Shown piece by piece: positions 33,696 through 42,643 of a stretch of 64,000 bases of DNA. The stretch is taken from NCBI GenBank assembly GCA_018436095.1, contig JAHDMJ010000008.1, forward strand, positions 313,706 to 377,705, read 5' to 3'. The translations under genes and the position numbers were made by a program. The number at the start of each line of letters is the position of its first letter. Position 1 is the stretch's first letter. The DNA is from Clostridia bacterium (GTDB taxonomy: Bacteria; Bacillota; Peptococcia; DRI-13; UBA5745). A model generated the notes under the pieces. That model was not told the DNA's origin, ran no database searches, and saw only the letters and a list, made by a program, of their open reading frames with translations.

Positions 33696-34446
33696 GGGCC
33701 GGCTCCTCCTTTTCCGGGAAATTATTGATGCAGACAAAGATTTCATCAAATAAGCTGGTTTGCCGCACCCAAACCCGGCCCTTAGCCAGCAGCTCCAGTA
33801 GGGCCAGAAAAGCCGTGACCACTTCCATAACGCTTTGGCAAGGTTCCAGCAAATCCGCAAATTTAGCGCTGCCCCCATGACCGGCCAGGGTGCTGAGCAT
33901 TAAATTCATATGGTCCTTCAAGCTCATGGTATCTTTCTGAAGAGTGATGGTTTGGCTTCTGGCCGTCATCAGCCGGAGTACCTCCTGAAAGGCCTTATGC
34001 AGGTCCGCGGCTTTCAAATTGCCGATGGGATTAGGGGGCGGAAAAAGAGTCAAAAGACGCTTGTCATCCACTTCCCGGTAATAGATCCGGGTTTGGCTGG
34101 TCTCCATTTTCTTTAATTCCTGGGCATTCTCTTTATAAAGACGGTATTCCAGCAGTTTTTCCACCAGCTCATCTCTGGGGTCCAGATCATCCGTGCCTTC
34201 CGCTGCTTCCTGAGGCCTTTTGGGCAAGAGCAGCTTGGCCTTGATGGCCAAAAGAGTACCGGCCATCACCAGGAAATCTCCGGACAGATTCAAATCGATC
34301 TCATCTGCCTTCTTCAGATAATCCATATACTGGCCGGTAATAAACGCAATAGGGATATTATAAATGTCCAGCTTATGAGTATCGATTAAATGAAGGAGCA
34401 AATCCAGGGGACCTTCAAATACGGGCAATACCACTTGATAGCTCAT
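33670..34446 (-). CDS. scpA: Segregation and condensation protein A (kleisin)
   Basis: A 258-residue kleisin. The N-terminal SMC-neck-binding part is FEGPLDLLLHLIDTHKLDIYNIP, and the helical DFLVMAGTLLAIKAKLLLP follows. The C-terminal winged helix (about 185-235) includes AFLALLELLAKGRVWVRQ. A short Glu/Pro-rich tail overlaps scpB. AGAGG precedes the ATG. Together with the missing smc (elsewhere) it condenses and segregates the chromosome. Confidence 0.95.
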   Translation of the reverse strand: MSYQVVLPVFEGPLDLLLHLIDTHKLDIYNIPIAFITGQYMDYLKKADEIDLNLSGDFLVMAGTLLAIKAKLLLPKRPQEAAEGTDDLDPRDELVEKLLEYRLYKENAQELKKMETSQTRIYYREVDDKRLLTLFPPPNPIGNLKAADLHKAFQEVLRLMTARSQTITLQKDTMSLKDHMNLMLSTLAGHGGSAKFADLLEPCQSVMEVVTAFLALLELLAKGRVWVRQTSLFDEIFVCINNFPEKEEPALESVSAGD

Positions 34447-34484
34447 GTTAGCCTCTTTGCTACTAAATATTGATGATTATAGGA

Positions 34485-35477
34485 TTAAATGTTCATGGCT
34501 TTTCTGACTAAAGCCATGGTTGCTTCCGCTTGCCGGTTAGCCTTGGCGTCGCCTTCGGCAATAACCTCCGCCAAAAGCCCCGGGTTTTGGGCAAAAGTCT
34601 CCCGCCTTTCCCGGATGGGAGCCAGCTTGGCGTCGATGATGGCGGCAAGCCGTTTTTTGCACTCTACGCAGCCGATTTGGCCCTGGCGGCAGGCCTCTTG
34701 AATCTCCGGTACGGCGGCTTCGTTATAGATGGTATGGTATTTGTAGACCACGCAGACTTCGGGATGGCCCGGATCTGTTTTCTTGATACGGGCAGGGTCC
34801 GTCACCATGTTTCTCACCTTTTCGGTAATTTCCGCCGTGGTGGCGCTAAGGGCGATGTCGTTGTGATAGCTTTTGCTCATCTTCCTGCCGTCAATGCCGG
34901 GCAGCGAGGCAATCTTGGCGTATTTGGGCTGGGGTTCCGGGAAAATTTCGGTATTATACAGGTGATGGAAGCGGCGGACCAGCTCCCGGGAAAATTCAAG
35001 ATGAGCTCCCTGATCCTCCCCTACGGGCACCAGATTAGCCCGGTAAACCAGGATATCTGCCGCCATTAAGAGGGGATAACCCAGAAAACCGTAGGTATTG
35101 ATATCTTTGCCCTGTTTGCCCAGCTGCTCAATCTGATCCTTGTAGGTAGGAACTCTTTCCAGCCAAGGCAAGGGCACATTCATACCCAGAAGCAGGGTTA
35201 ATTCAGCATGAGCTTTGACATGGGATTGAATAAATATGGAGGATTGCTGAGGATCCAGCCCGGCAGCCAGCCAATCCAGCAGCATGGTCTGACGGAAGCC
35301 GTCAAGGCGGGAGGTATCGTCATAATCGCTGGTTAGCGCATGCCAATCTGCCACCATATAGAAGCATTGATAATCCTGTTGTAATAAGGCCCAGTTCTCC
35401 AGAACGCTGAGATGGCCAATGTGCAATTGGCCTGTGGGCCGCATACCGCTCAAGATAATGCCTTTTTTTTGTGACAT
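34485..35477 (-). CDS. trpS: Tryptophanyl-tRNA synthetase
   Basis: A 330-residue class I aminoacyl-tRNA synthetase, the normal bacterial TrpRS length. The HIGH signature is in PTGQLHIGHLS (about residues 15-24), and the KMSKS signature is in GRKMSKSYHN (about 197-205). GEDQGAHLEFSRELV and the DWLAAGLDP segment also fit. GGGAGG lies 7 nt before the ATG. No T-box leader is seen, as the gene directly follows the M50 protease gene in the operon. Confidence 0.97.
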   Translation of the reverse strand: MSQKKGIILSGMRPTGQLHIGHLSVLENWALLQQDYQCFYMVADWHALTSDYDDTSRLDGFRQTMLLDWLAAGLDPQQSSIFIQSHVKAHAELTLLLGMNVPLPWLERVPTYKDQIEQLGKQGKDINTYGFLGYPLLMAADILVYRANLVPVGEDQGAHLEFSRELVRRFHHLYNTEIFPEPQPKYAKIASLPGIDGRKMSKSYHNDIALSATTAEITEKVRNMVTDPARIKKTDPGHPEVCVVYKYHTIYNEAAVPEIQEACRQGQIGCVECKKRLAAIIDAKLAPIRERRETFAQNPGLLAEVIAEGDAKANRQAEATMALVRKAMNI

Positions 35478-35503
35478 GGATGTTCCTCCCTTAGATGAGT
35501 TCG

Positions 35504-36136
35504 TTAATTAAACAAGCCGAATAATTTTACAAAGCTATTGACCAGGCCGTTGGAAAGGGGACCGATAATCCTTGAGGGGACGTTGCCGAATATCAGCAGC
35601 AATAAGATAACAAAGCCGTATTGCTCCACGATCTGAGCTCCATGATAAAAGCGGTCAGGCAAAAGGCCGAAAAGGATTTTCGAGCCGTCTAAAGGCGGCA
35701 CAGGGATTAAATTAAAGAAAGCCAGGCTGGCGTTAATGGAGCAGAAATAGACTAAAAATCGGTAAAGCCAGGGCATGGTGTAGAGGAAATAGTCAGGTAT
35801 AAAGGTGAACACGCCTACGCCGATAAAACACAGCAGCACATTGGACATTGGCCCTGCCAAGGCCGTAAGCAGCATACCGGTTTTTTCGTCCACATTGCGA
35901 AATTGGTAGGGATTTACCGGTACGGGCTTAGCCCAGCCAAAGCGAAAGAACATCAAAGCCAAAAGACCTATGGGATCAATGTGGCGCAGAGGATTAAGAG
36001 ACAGACGGCCAGCATTCTTGGCCGTGCTGTCCCCTAATTGATAAGCGGAAAAGGCATGGGAAAACTCGTGAAACGATAAGGAAATAATGATTGCCGGTAA
36101 AATGAACAGCAAATCACTAAAAGAAAAATTAATCAA
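35504..36136 (-). CDS. Site-2 protease family (M50) membrane metalloprotease
   Basis: A 210-residue, five- to six-helix membrane protease of the compact YwhC/SpoIVFB-like M50 type. The zinc motif is SFHEFSHAF (HEXXH) near residues 23-31, and the second metal motif is NLIPVPPLDGSKI near 140-152, where NPxPxxPLDG-type Asp is the third ligand. The frame extends into lysA. The start is probably the TTG at 36134-36136, which overlaps the lysA stop by 8 nt; the next Met is too far in. The substrate is unknown; members cleave membrane-anchored regulators. Confidence 0.9.
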   Translation of the reverse strand: MINFSFSDLLFILPAIIISLSFHEFSHAFSAYQLGDSTAKNAGRLSLNPLRHIDPIGLLALMFFRFGWAKPVPVNPYQFRNVDEKTGMLLTALAGPMSNVLLCFIGVGVFTFIPDYFLYTMPWLYRFLVYFCSINASLAFFNLIPVPPLDGSKILFGLLPDRFYHGAQIVEQYGFVILLLLIFGNVPSRIIGPLSNGLVNSFVKLFGLFN

Positions 36137-37505
36137 CAGGCACCTGTCCCTTCGGTAATGTGAGTTTTTGCCATTGGTGGCCGTGATCCCAAAGCAAATG
36201 CTCAGGTATAAGGTCGTTGCGGACAATGTCCTCAAAAGTCTCTCTTTTGACGATAATATGGGCCTTGCCGCCGGAAACCATGACTACGGCAGGCTTGGCA
36301 ATACGGTTGTAATTGCTGGCCATGGAATAATTGTAGGCGCCGGTGGTGGAGATGGCCAGGATATCGCCGGTTTCCACCCAGGGCATGGAAGCATCCCAAA
36401 GCAGCATATCGCCGGACTCACAGCACTTGCCGGCTACGGAGGCCACAATCTGATTGGCGGCCGTCATCTTGTTGGCCAGGCACATTTCGTACTTGGCCTG
36501 ATATAAAGCCGGCCGGGGATTATCTCCCATGCCGCCGTCTATAGCCACGTAAGTACGAACCCGGGGAATGGTCTTGATGGAGCCTACGGTATATAGAGTA
36601 GTGCCCGCATTGCCTACAATGGCCCGGCCCGGCTCGATGGAAATTCGCCGGGGCATGGGGTGGTTGTGGCGGGACAGCTCTTCCTGTAAGGCTTCGTAAA
36701 TGGCCTTGGCAAAATCAGCGGGAGTTACCGGCGTATCGCCTTCCCGGTAATAAACGCCGAAGCCGCCGCCCAGATTAATTTCAGGCAGATGAAAGCCTAA
36801 ATTGTCGCTGGCATAGGCCATAAAGGAAGCCATGATTCTGGCGGTCTGGGCAAAGGATTCCACTTCAAAAACCTGGGAGCCGATGTGGCACTGGATACCT
36901 ACCAGCTCCATATGCTCCTTGGCATGCATCAGGTGCAGAGCTTCCATAGCCTGGCCTGTAGAAATGCTGAGGCCAAACTTGGAATCGATCTTGCCGGTTT
37001 GAATATACTCATGGGTATGGGCTTCAATGCCGGGCTGAACCCGTAAAAGTACCATAGGCCTTAGGCCCATGCTGCCGGCAATCTCGTCAATCAACTGAAT
37101 CTCCGTAAAATTATCCACGATAATCCGGCCTACCCGGTTTTCCAAAGCATAGCGGATTTCATCGGGAGTCTTGTTGTTGCCGTTGAAATCGATGCGGGAA
37201 GGATCGGCTCCTGCAGCTAAAGCCGTGTAAAGCTCGCCGGAGGATACCACGTCGATGCCTAAATCCTCCTGAGCCGCCAGCCTTAACATAGCCAGGCAGC
37301 AAAAAGCCTTGCTGGCGTATGCCACCTCGCCGCCGGGAATCCCTTCAATAAAAGCCTTGTGAAAGGCCCGGCAGTTTTGCCGCAGCAAATCTTCATCCAT
37401 GACGTACAGAGGGCTGCCAAACTCCTTGACCAGATCCACCGTATCACAACCGCCGATGACCAGATGGCCATCTTCATTTACTGTCATTGTACCGTGTCTT
37501 TTCAT
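36129..37505 (-). CDS. lysA: Diaminopimelate decarboxylase
   Basis: A PLP-dependent, alanine-racemase-fold enzyme of 458 residues that makes L-lysine from meso-diaminopimelate. The Schiff-base Lys is in YASKAF near residue 60. Other landmarks are QCHIGSQ, NLGGGFGVYY, EPGRAIVGNAG, CCESGDML and GAYNYSMASNYN. The ATG at 37505 has AAGGAGAGG 6 nt upstream; the 19-codon extension to 37562 falls inside the lysine riboswitch. Expression is governed by that riboswitch, as in other Firmicutes. Confidence 0.97.
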   Translation of the reverse strand: MKRHGTMTVNEDGHLVIGGCDTVDLVKEFGSPLYVMDEDLLRQNCRAFHKAFIEGIPGGEVAYASKAFCCLAMLRLAAQEDLGIDVVSSGELYTALAAGADPSRIDFNGNNKTPDEIRYALENRVGRIIVDNFTEIQLIDEIAGSMGLRPMVLLRVQPGIEAHTHEYIQTGKIDSKFGLSISTGQAMEALHLMHAKEHMELVGIQCHIGSQVFEVESFAQTARIMASFMAYASDNLGFHLPEINLGGGFGVYYREGDTPVTPADFAKAIYEALQEELSRHNHPMPRRISIEPGRAIVGNAGTTLYTVGSIKTIPRVRTYVAIDGGMGDNPRPALYQAKYEMCLANKMTAANQIVASVAGKCCESGDMLLWDASMPWVETGDILAISTTGAYNYSMASNYNRIAKPAVVMVSGGKAHIIVKRETFEDIVRNDLIPEHLLWDHGHQWQKLTLPKGQVPVD

Positions 37506-37530
37506 TTGATTCCTCTCCTTTTTTAATTCT

Positions 37531-37745
37531 GATGAGATAGTGCTCCACCTTTCAATCCACACCCTCCTTGCGGAGAGTGACGTTGATAATGGTGACAGTC
37601 CTGCACTTATTCAATGCAGTCCCAGCCCGGGGCTTTGCCAAGCCCTGACTTCGGCGGGTGACCCTTTCCTCCCATTCAACGCCTGCCGGCTCCCGGGAGT
37701 AATCTTGCCATCCGCAACCTCTACCTCATCTCGGGAGAGATGAGG
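37531..37745 (-). ncRNA. Lysine riboswitch (L box) with anti-P1 hairpin
   Basis: On the minus strand the aptamer shows GAGGTAGAGGTTGCGGATG at the P1/P2 start, GATTACTCCCGGGAGCC, GAAAGGGTCACCCGCCGAAG, the GGGCTGGGACTGCA/TGCAGGACTGTCACC pairing of P4-P5, and closes P1 with CTATCTCATC (37531-37540). The 5' P1 strand is also part of a perfect competing hairpin, CCTCATCTC/GAGATGAGG (37724-37745). No terminator follows the aptamer, so control is probably at translation initiation. Confidence 0.93.
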
Positions 37746-37766
37746 CTTTATCTGTATATATTACCA

Positions 37767-39149
37767 CTAGATACATTCCATGACAAGTGCTTTTGCCGCT
37801 AAGAGCAGCCCCAGCCGTATTTGCGCCAGAGAAAAGCCTCCTTGAAGGTATGCTATATAGGGAGGACGTAAAGGGCCGTCGGCGCTAAGCTCGCTGGAGG
37901 AGCCTTGGATGAAGCCACCGCCGGCCATTACCACCGGGTGGTCGTAGCCCGGCAGCAGGTCCGGCTCCGGCAAAAAAGTACTGTCCAGAGGGCAGGCCTG
38001 CTGGATGGCTTGACAGAAGCGCACCAGCTTCTGGCTGTCTTCCAGCTTGACGGCCTGAACAATGTCGGCTCTTTGGGGGGCGAAACCGGCCCCGCTGGCC
38101 GTACCGCCGGCTTCAAGGGCGGCCGGCAGCACTTCATAGCCCAGACGCTGAAAAAGAGCGGCAGCCAAAAGAGCGCCTTTGAGAGACTGGCCTACGGTAT
38201 GGGGGGCTTGAAAAAAGCCCTGAAAGGCCAGCCGGTTAAAGCCTAAAGAAGCTCCTAAATCCTTACCCAAGCCGGGAGCCGACAGCCTTCTTCCGGCAGC
38301 TTCCACATAAGCTTTTTTGCCGGCAAGGTAGCCGCCGGCAGGAGCCAGAGTACCGCCGGGGTTTTTAATCAGTGAGCCGATAACCAGATCCGCCCCTATA
38401 TGTCCCGGCTCTTCTGTTTCTACCATTTCACAATAGCAATTATCCACCAGGCAGATCACATCAGGCCCTTTGGCTTTGACGGCTGCGATGACTTCCTTTA
38501 GCTCCGCAATAGTTATGGAAGGCCGCCACTGGTAGCCCTTTGACCGCTGCAGCAAAACCATTTTTGTTTTTTCATTGATGGCCTTTAAAAGCCGGGGCAG
38601 GTCGATGACGCTGCCGGCCACTTCCTGGCCGTCAGCTTGATCTGCCCTTTCACTTTTTAAAGGTATTTCCTGATAAGTCACGCCCAGATCCAGCAAAGAG
38701 TCGGCCTCGCCTCCTAAACCGATGACTTTAAGTAAAGTATCGTAAGGCTTGCCGGCGGCGCTGATCAGCTCCTGGCCCGGCCGCAAATTACCGTATAAGC
38801 CTAAAGCCAGGGCATGGGTGCCGGAAAGAATCTGGCTCCTGACTAAAGCCGCCTCGCCGCCGAAATATTCGGCAAAAATAGCTTCCAGGGCATCCCGGCC
38901 CACATCACCATAGCCGTAACCGGTGGAACCGTTGAGATGAAAATCCGTTATGCCGTTTTTTTGAAAAATATGCAGCAGCCTGGCTTGATTATAATAAACT
39001 CTGCTCTCTATGGAAGCGAATTCCGCCTGCAAAGCAACTTCCGCTTTTTCCAATTCCAGAATTAAATGCTCCGGCACTTGATAAGTCTGCTGCAAAAAAT
39101 GCCGGAGCCGGCTGTTGGGATCGCTGTTAAAACTATTGCTGTTGGTCAT
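37767..39149 (-). CDS. Aluminium-resistance / methionine gamma-lyase family PLP enzyme
   Basis: A 460-residue protein of the YnbB family, a Cys/Met-metabolism PLP fold with no proven reaction. Fold-type I landmarks are GSTGYGYGDVGRDALE, CLVDNCYCEMVE with the cofactor Asp, and the Schiff-base Lys in GSLIKNPGGTLAPAGGY near residue 263. The start overlaps the end of hflX. Two ATG codons, at 39158 and 39149, are possible, and GAGG spacing favours the second. The hflX-ynbB-like order is conserved in Firmicutes. It ends only 22 nt before the lysine riboswitch with no clear terminator, so read-through into lysA is possible. Confidence 0.9.
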   Translation of the reverse strand: MTNSNSFNSDPNSRLRHFLQQTYQVPEHLILELEKAEVALQAEFASIESRVYYNQARLLHIFQKNGITDFHLNGSTGYGYGDVGRDALEAIFAEYFGGEAALVRSQILSGTHALALGLYGNLRPGQELISAAGKPYDTLLKVIGLGGEADSLLDLGVTYQEIPLKSERADQADGQEVAGSVIDLPRLLKAINEKTKMVLLQRSKGYQWRPSITIAELKEVIAAVKAKGPDVICLVDNCYCEMVETEEPGHIGADLVIGSLIKNPGGTLAPAGGYLAGKKAYVEAAGRRLSAPGLGKDLGASLGFNRLAFQGFFQAPHTVGQSLKGALLAAALFQRLGYEVLPAALEAGGTASGAGFAPQRADIVQAVKLEDSQKLVRFCQAIQQACPLDSTFLPEPDLLPGYDHPVVMAGGGFIQGSSSELSADGPLRPPYIAYLQGGFSLAQIRLGLLLAAKALVMECI

Positions 39150-40551
39150 TGATTTCATCCTCAGTCAGATATTGGCGGTACTGTTCCGCCTGATGTTTGG
39201 GCAAAATAACGGTGCCGGTAATCCGGTCCGCTTCATAATTAACCTGGCTGACGCTGCCCAAGTGATAAAAGCGGTTCAGCAAACCGCCCTGATCCTGGCT
39301 TAAAACGAATTGTTTTGTGACTAAAGGTTGAGGTAAATGCTGGGCCAGTAGTTTTTTCAGTTGGTCTATACCCTCGCCGGTTTTGGCGGATATCATCACC
39401 GCCGGCTGGTAATCCGACAAGTAATGCTGAACATCCAAAGGATCCGGCAATAAATCGATTTTATTGAAAACATGGATCATGGGCTTTTCTTCACAGCCCA
39501 CCTCTTCCAGTACCCGGTGGACGGTTTTGATCTGGCCGGCCAGATCCTTATGGGAACTGTCGGCCACATGAATAAGGACATCGGCATAGATAGCCTCTTC
39601 CAGAGTAGCCCGAAAAGCGCTGATCAAGGAATGGGGCAGTTGCTGGATGAAGCCTACGGTGTCCGTGAGCAGCACTTCCGTTTCCTCCAGCCGGAAGCGC
39701 CGGGTTGTAGGATCAAGGGTAGCAAACAGCTTATCCTCCGCCTTGACGCCGGCGTCGGTCAGCGTATTGAGCAATGAGGATTTGCCGGCATTGGTATAGC
39801 CTACCAGGGCCAATACCGGCACCTGGTTTTTCTCCCGCCGGCCCCGGTTGACCATCCGCTGGCGTCGGATCTGTTCGATTTCGCTTTTAAGATTATCTAT
39901 GCGCTGGCGAATATGGCGCCGGTCTTTTTCCAACTGGCTTTCACCGGGGCCCCGGGTACCGATGCCGCCGCCCAGACGGGACAGCTCTTTGCCTTTGCCG
40001 CTGAGACGGGGCAGCAAATAGCTGAGCTGAGCCAGCTCAATCTGCAATTTTCCTTCTCTGGTGTGGGCGTGATCCGCAAAAATTTGTAAAATTAATGCCG
40101 TCCGGTCAATAACCCGGCAAGGCAGCCGCTGATCCAATTGGTTTTGCTGCCGGACGGAAAGCTCGTCGTCAATGATAACCAGATCAATAACTTTTTCTGC
40201 AATCAAATCTTTGATTTCTTCCAATTTGCCTTTGCCAAAATAATGGGCGGGATCAGGCCGGTCCCGGTTGGCCATTAGGCTATGAATAACCAAGCCGCCG
40301 GCAGTTTCCGTCAAACCGGCCAATTCCTGGAGAGAAGCTTGAGGATCAAGCTCGCCGGGACTGCGGTGGTTGCTTAAACCCAAAAGCAGAACTCTTTCCG
40401 GCTCAGTATTTTCTACAATATGGAGGCTTCTGCTTCTTTTTTGATCAGGCCAAAGAGCCTCATCAGCTAAAAGATTTTTCTCAAGCAAAAGCTGCTCTTC
40501 TTCTGCGTTATTGTTTTCCAGGTTATCCAAAATTTCACGAATATCTGTCAT
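39133..40551 (-). CDS. hflX: GTPase HflX, ribosome rescue/splitting factor
   Basis: A 472-residue GTPase. The N-terminal glycine-rich HflX domain includes HYFGKGKLEEI, RTALILQIFADHA and LSRLGGGIGTRGPGES. A helical linker leads to the G domain with GYTNAGKSSLLN (P loop, near 248), DTVGFIQQLPH and NKIDLL. HflX binds 50S subunits and splits stalled ribosomes, notably in stress. AAAGGAG stands 6 nt before the ATG. A C-terminal extension (about 390-472) is as in other Firmicute HflX. Confidence 0.95.
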   Translation of the reverse strand: MTDIREILDNLENNNAEEEQLLLEKNLLADEALWPDQKRSRSLHIVENTEPERVLLLGLSNHRSPGELDPQASLQELAGLTETAGGLVIHSLMANRDRPDPAHYFGKGKLEEIKDLIAEKVIDLVIIDDELSVRQQNQLDQRLPCRVIDRTALILQIFADHAHTREGKLQIELAQLSYLLPRLSGKGKELSRLGGGIGTRGPGESQLEKDRRHIRQRIDNLKSEIEQIRRQRMVNRGRREKNQVPVLALVGYTNAGKSSLLNTLTDAGVKAEDKLFATLDPTTRRFRLEETEVLLTDTVGFIQQLPHSLISAFRATLEEAIYADVLIHVADSSHKDLAGQIKTVHRVLEEVGCEEKPMIHVFNKIDLLPDPLDVQHYLSDYQPAVMISAKTGEGIDQLKKLLAQHLPQPLVTKQFVLSQDQGGLLNRFYHLGSVSQVNYEADRITGTVILPKHQAEQYRQYLTEDEINDQQQ

Positions 40552-40644
40552 GGGTACTCCTTTTACGATTAATGAATTTCGCCATTTAAATCCGGCATAG
40601 CCGGGGATGACTGTGGCATACTAAAAAACGGAGGTGATAACAAA

Positions 40645-40842
40645 ATGAAAAGATCTTTAAACAGGGCCAGCAAATCGGCTTTAGGTACCGGGGCTTTAAT
40701 CACCGGGGCAGGCGCTTTGATCGGCGGCCGCATCGGTTTTAGTATTGCCGGATTTGGCGTTGCCCAAATGATTCTTGGCGGTTCCAATATGATCCAGGAA
40801 AGCCATTCCCATTTGATGAAGAAAGTCTCTGATCTTATCTGA
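40645..40842 (+). CDS. Small hydrophobic Gly-rich protein, antisense to miaA 3' end
   Basis: A 65-residue protein with a strong ribosome binding site, GGAGGTGAT, 7 nt before the ATG. After a basic start (MKRSLNRASKS) comes a Gly/Ala/Ile-rich hydrophobic stretch (about 14-48) likely to form one or two membrane helices, then an amphipathic end. It overlaps the miaA 3' end on the other strand for 147 bp. The family is unknown; the layout is like small spore or phage-shock type membrane proteins, but this is only a resemblance. Confidence 0.6.
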   Translation: MKRSLNRASKSALGTGALITGAGALIGGRIGFSIAGFGVAQMILGGSNMIQESHSHLMKKVSDLI

Positions 40843-41835
40843 ACCCCAGCCTGATCCTTCCTCGGTGCTCTCGCTTACTCCTTCCCTCTCTTGAAGAAAT
40901 GCTGCTAATATCTCTGCGCTTCTTTCTTCCTGCATTTTTTTGCCGTCCAGCCAAAAAATATAAGGGTTACGGCGAAACCAGGTTAGCTGCCGCTTGGCAT
41001 AGCGGCGGCTTTCCTGTTTTATGGCCTCTATAGCTTCTTCTAAAGTATATGTGCCTTCCAGAAACAGCAATAATTGTTTATAACCGATGGCCTGACCTGC
41101 CTGGCTGTCCAGTTTTAAACCTCCTTTTTGTAAAGCAAGGACCTCTGCCGCCAATCCTGCCGCCGTCATTTGGTCAACCCGCAGATTAATCCGCTGATAC
41201 AACTCCTGACGAAGCATAGTTAAGCCAAAAAAAATAGTGGGATAGATTAGCCGGGGCGCTTTATAAGCCTGGACATTTTCGGAAATCGGTTTGCCATGGA
41301 GCTTTTCGTACTCCAAGGCTCTGATTATACGTTTGGTATCGTTGGGATGGAGGCGTTTGGCCGACTGGGGATCAACCTGGTACAGCTTCTGCCATAATTC
41401 AACGGTACCAAGTTTTGCGGCCTCAGCCCTTAAAGCTTCCCGTAAGGAATTAGCCTCAGCCTCTTCTCCCTCTTCTTTGTTATATTCATAATTATATAAG
41501 GCGCTGTCGATATATAAGCCGGTACCTCCTGCCAGAATAGGCGTTTTGCCCCGGTGAAAAATGTCTGCAATACAGGCGCGGGCCAGTTTTTGATATTCCG
41601 CCGCGCTGAAGGATTCGCCAGGCAGACGTAAATCCAGCAGATGATGGGCAATACCTTGGCACTCTTCCCGGGTTACCTTGGCGGTGCCGATATCCATACC
41701 TTTATAAATTTGCATGGAATCACCGGAGATGATTTCTCCATTCAGGGCCTTAGCCAGATTGATGGCCAGGCCGGATTTGCCGGAAGCCGTAGGGCCAACC
41801 ACGGCAATCACTTTTTTTAAGGCTTTATTTGTCAT
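40696..41835 (-). CDS. miaA: tRNA dimethylallyltransferase with long C-terminal tail
   Basis: MiaA adds the isopentenyl group to A37 of tRNAs reading U-starting codons; MiaB, also in this window, methylthiolates the product. The P-loop is VVGPTASGKSGLA near residues 11-23. GDSMQIYKGMDIGTAK and RQLTWFRRNPYIFWLD are typical. The 379 residues exceed the usual 300-320. The last 55 residues (rich in Gly, Ala, Ser, Asn) lie beyond the conserved end and are encoded opposite the small plus-strand gene, so the tail may be a recent extension. The start overlaps the methyltransferase stop by 11 nt. Confidence 0.95.
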   Translation of the reverse strand: MTNKALKKVIAVVGPTASGKSGLAINLAKALNGEIISGDSMQIYKGMDIGTAKVTREECQGIAHHLLDLRLPGESFSAAEYQKLARACIADIFHRGKTPILAGGTGLYIDSALYNYEYNKEEGEEAEANSLREALRAEAAKLGTVELWQKLYQVDPQSAKRLHPNDTKRIIRALEYEKLHGKPISENVQAYKAPRLIYPTIFFGLTMLRQELYQRINLRVDQMTAAGLAAEVLALQKGGLKLDSQAGQAIGYKQLLLFLEGTYTLEEAIEAIKQESRRYAKRQLTWFRRNPYIFWLDGKKMQEERSAEILAAFLQEREGVSESTEEGSGWGSDKIRDFLHQMGMAFLDHIGTAKNHLGNAKSGNTKTDAAADQSACPGD

Positions 41836-42643
41836 AGGTATACCTTTCCTTTTCCCAGATACCGTAAGCCACAGGGCCGTATTTTGTTTTTTCCAGCCGG
41901 GTTGCCTCTAATTTCTTAAAAAGCGGCGAAAACCAGCGTTCTTTCAAAACCACCCGCCGCCGGCTAACCCGTAAAGCCTCGGTCAAAACTTCCTGATCAA
42001 AAGGAGCGTAGCAGGCCAAAGGCCGCAAGTTGTTGATACCGGAGGATTGATGGTTGGCGGCCCGAAACATGGGATCAAAATAAACCACGTCCCAGCTATC
42101 TGCCTCCTGGCCGCGTAAATAATCCAAAGCCTCTGCAGAAAGCACGCTGATTCGGCGGGCTATAGCCACAAGAGGCGTTTTTTTGCTGTCAAATTGCGGC
42201 GTTTCCCGCCGTAAGCCCCAATCGGTAATGGCAGCGATAATTGGCGATGCTTCAAGCCCCAGCACCTTTCCTTCTTCCCCTACAGCCCAGGCGGCTACCA
42301 AAGCGTCGGCAGCCAGGCCCAAGGTACAGTCAAGGACCTGCTGGCCGGAAGTCAGCCCCGCCGCAGTTAAGAAGATATCCGGTTTGCCTGCCGCTATCTG
42401 GCGCAGCCTGGGTATGGCCATAGAGGGATGCCAATGCAGAGGCGGTTCTTCCATAAACAAATGGCAATCCCTGTCCAGGGTAAGCAGATAGTCCAGACCC
42501 CGGTCCGCTTTTAGATGGCTGAGGCTTAAGCGTTCCCGGGGCATATAGGGTACATTATAGCGGCCTGCCAGCTCCAGGGCTTTTTCTACCTGGTCTCTGC
42601 CGCTTTTGGTGCTGGTGGTCACTCCCCAACGATAGCCCGGCAT
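41825..42643 (-). CDS. Class I SAM-dependent methyltransferase (YpiP/RsmJ-like)
   Basis: A 272-residue methyltransferase. The N-terminal 60 residues resemble a THUMP-like or NTPase-type domain. The Rossmann core follows with VLDCTLGLAADALVAA (motif I region, near 100), GLEASPIIAA and DVVYFDPMF (motif IV, DPMF rather than DPPY/NPPY). The YpiP group is related to RsmJ, the 16S rRNA m2G1516 methyltransferase, but its target in Firmicutes is not shown. The TGATG overlap with the mutL stop indicates translational coupling; there is no separate ribosome binding site. Confidence 0.85.
   Translation of the reverse strand: MPGYRWGVTTSTKSGRDQVEKALELAGRYNVPYMPRERLSLSHLKADRGLDYLLTLDRDCHLFMEEPPLHWHPSMAIPRLRQIAAGKPDIFLTAAGLTSGQQVLDCTLGLAADALVAAWAVGEEGKVLGLEASPIIAAITDWGLRRETPQFDSKKTPLVAIARRISVLSAEALDYLRGQEADSWDVVYFDPMFRAANHQSSGINNLRPLACYAPFDQEVLTEALRVSRRRVVLKERWFSPLFKKLEATRLEKTKYGPVAYGIWEKERYTYDK

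Noticed and set aside
37540..37743. Plus-strand 67-codon frame between lysA and the methionine-gamma-lyase-like gene
   Set aside because: It is the complement of the lysine riboswitch; no ribosome binding site.
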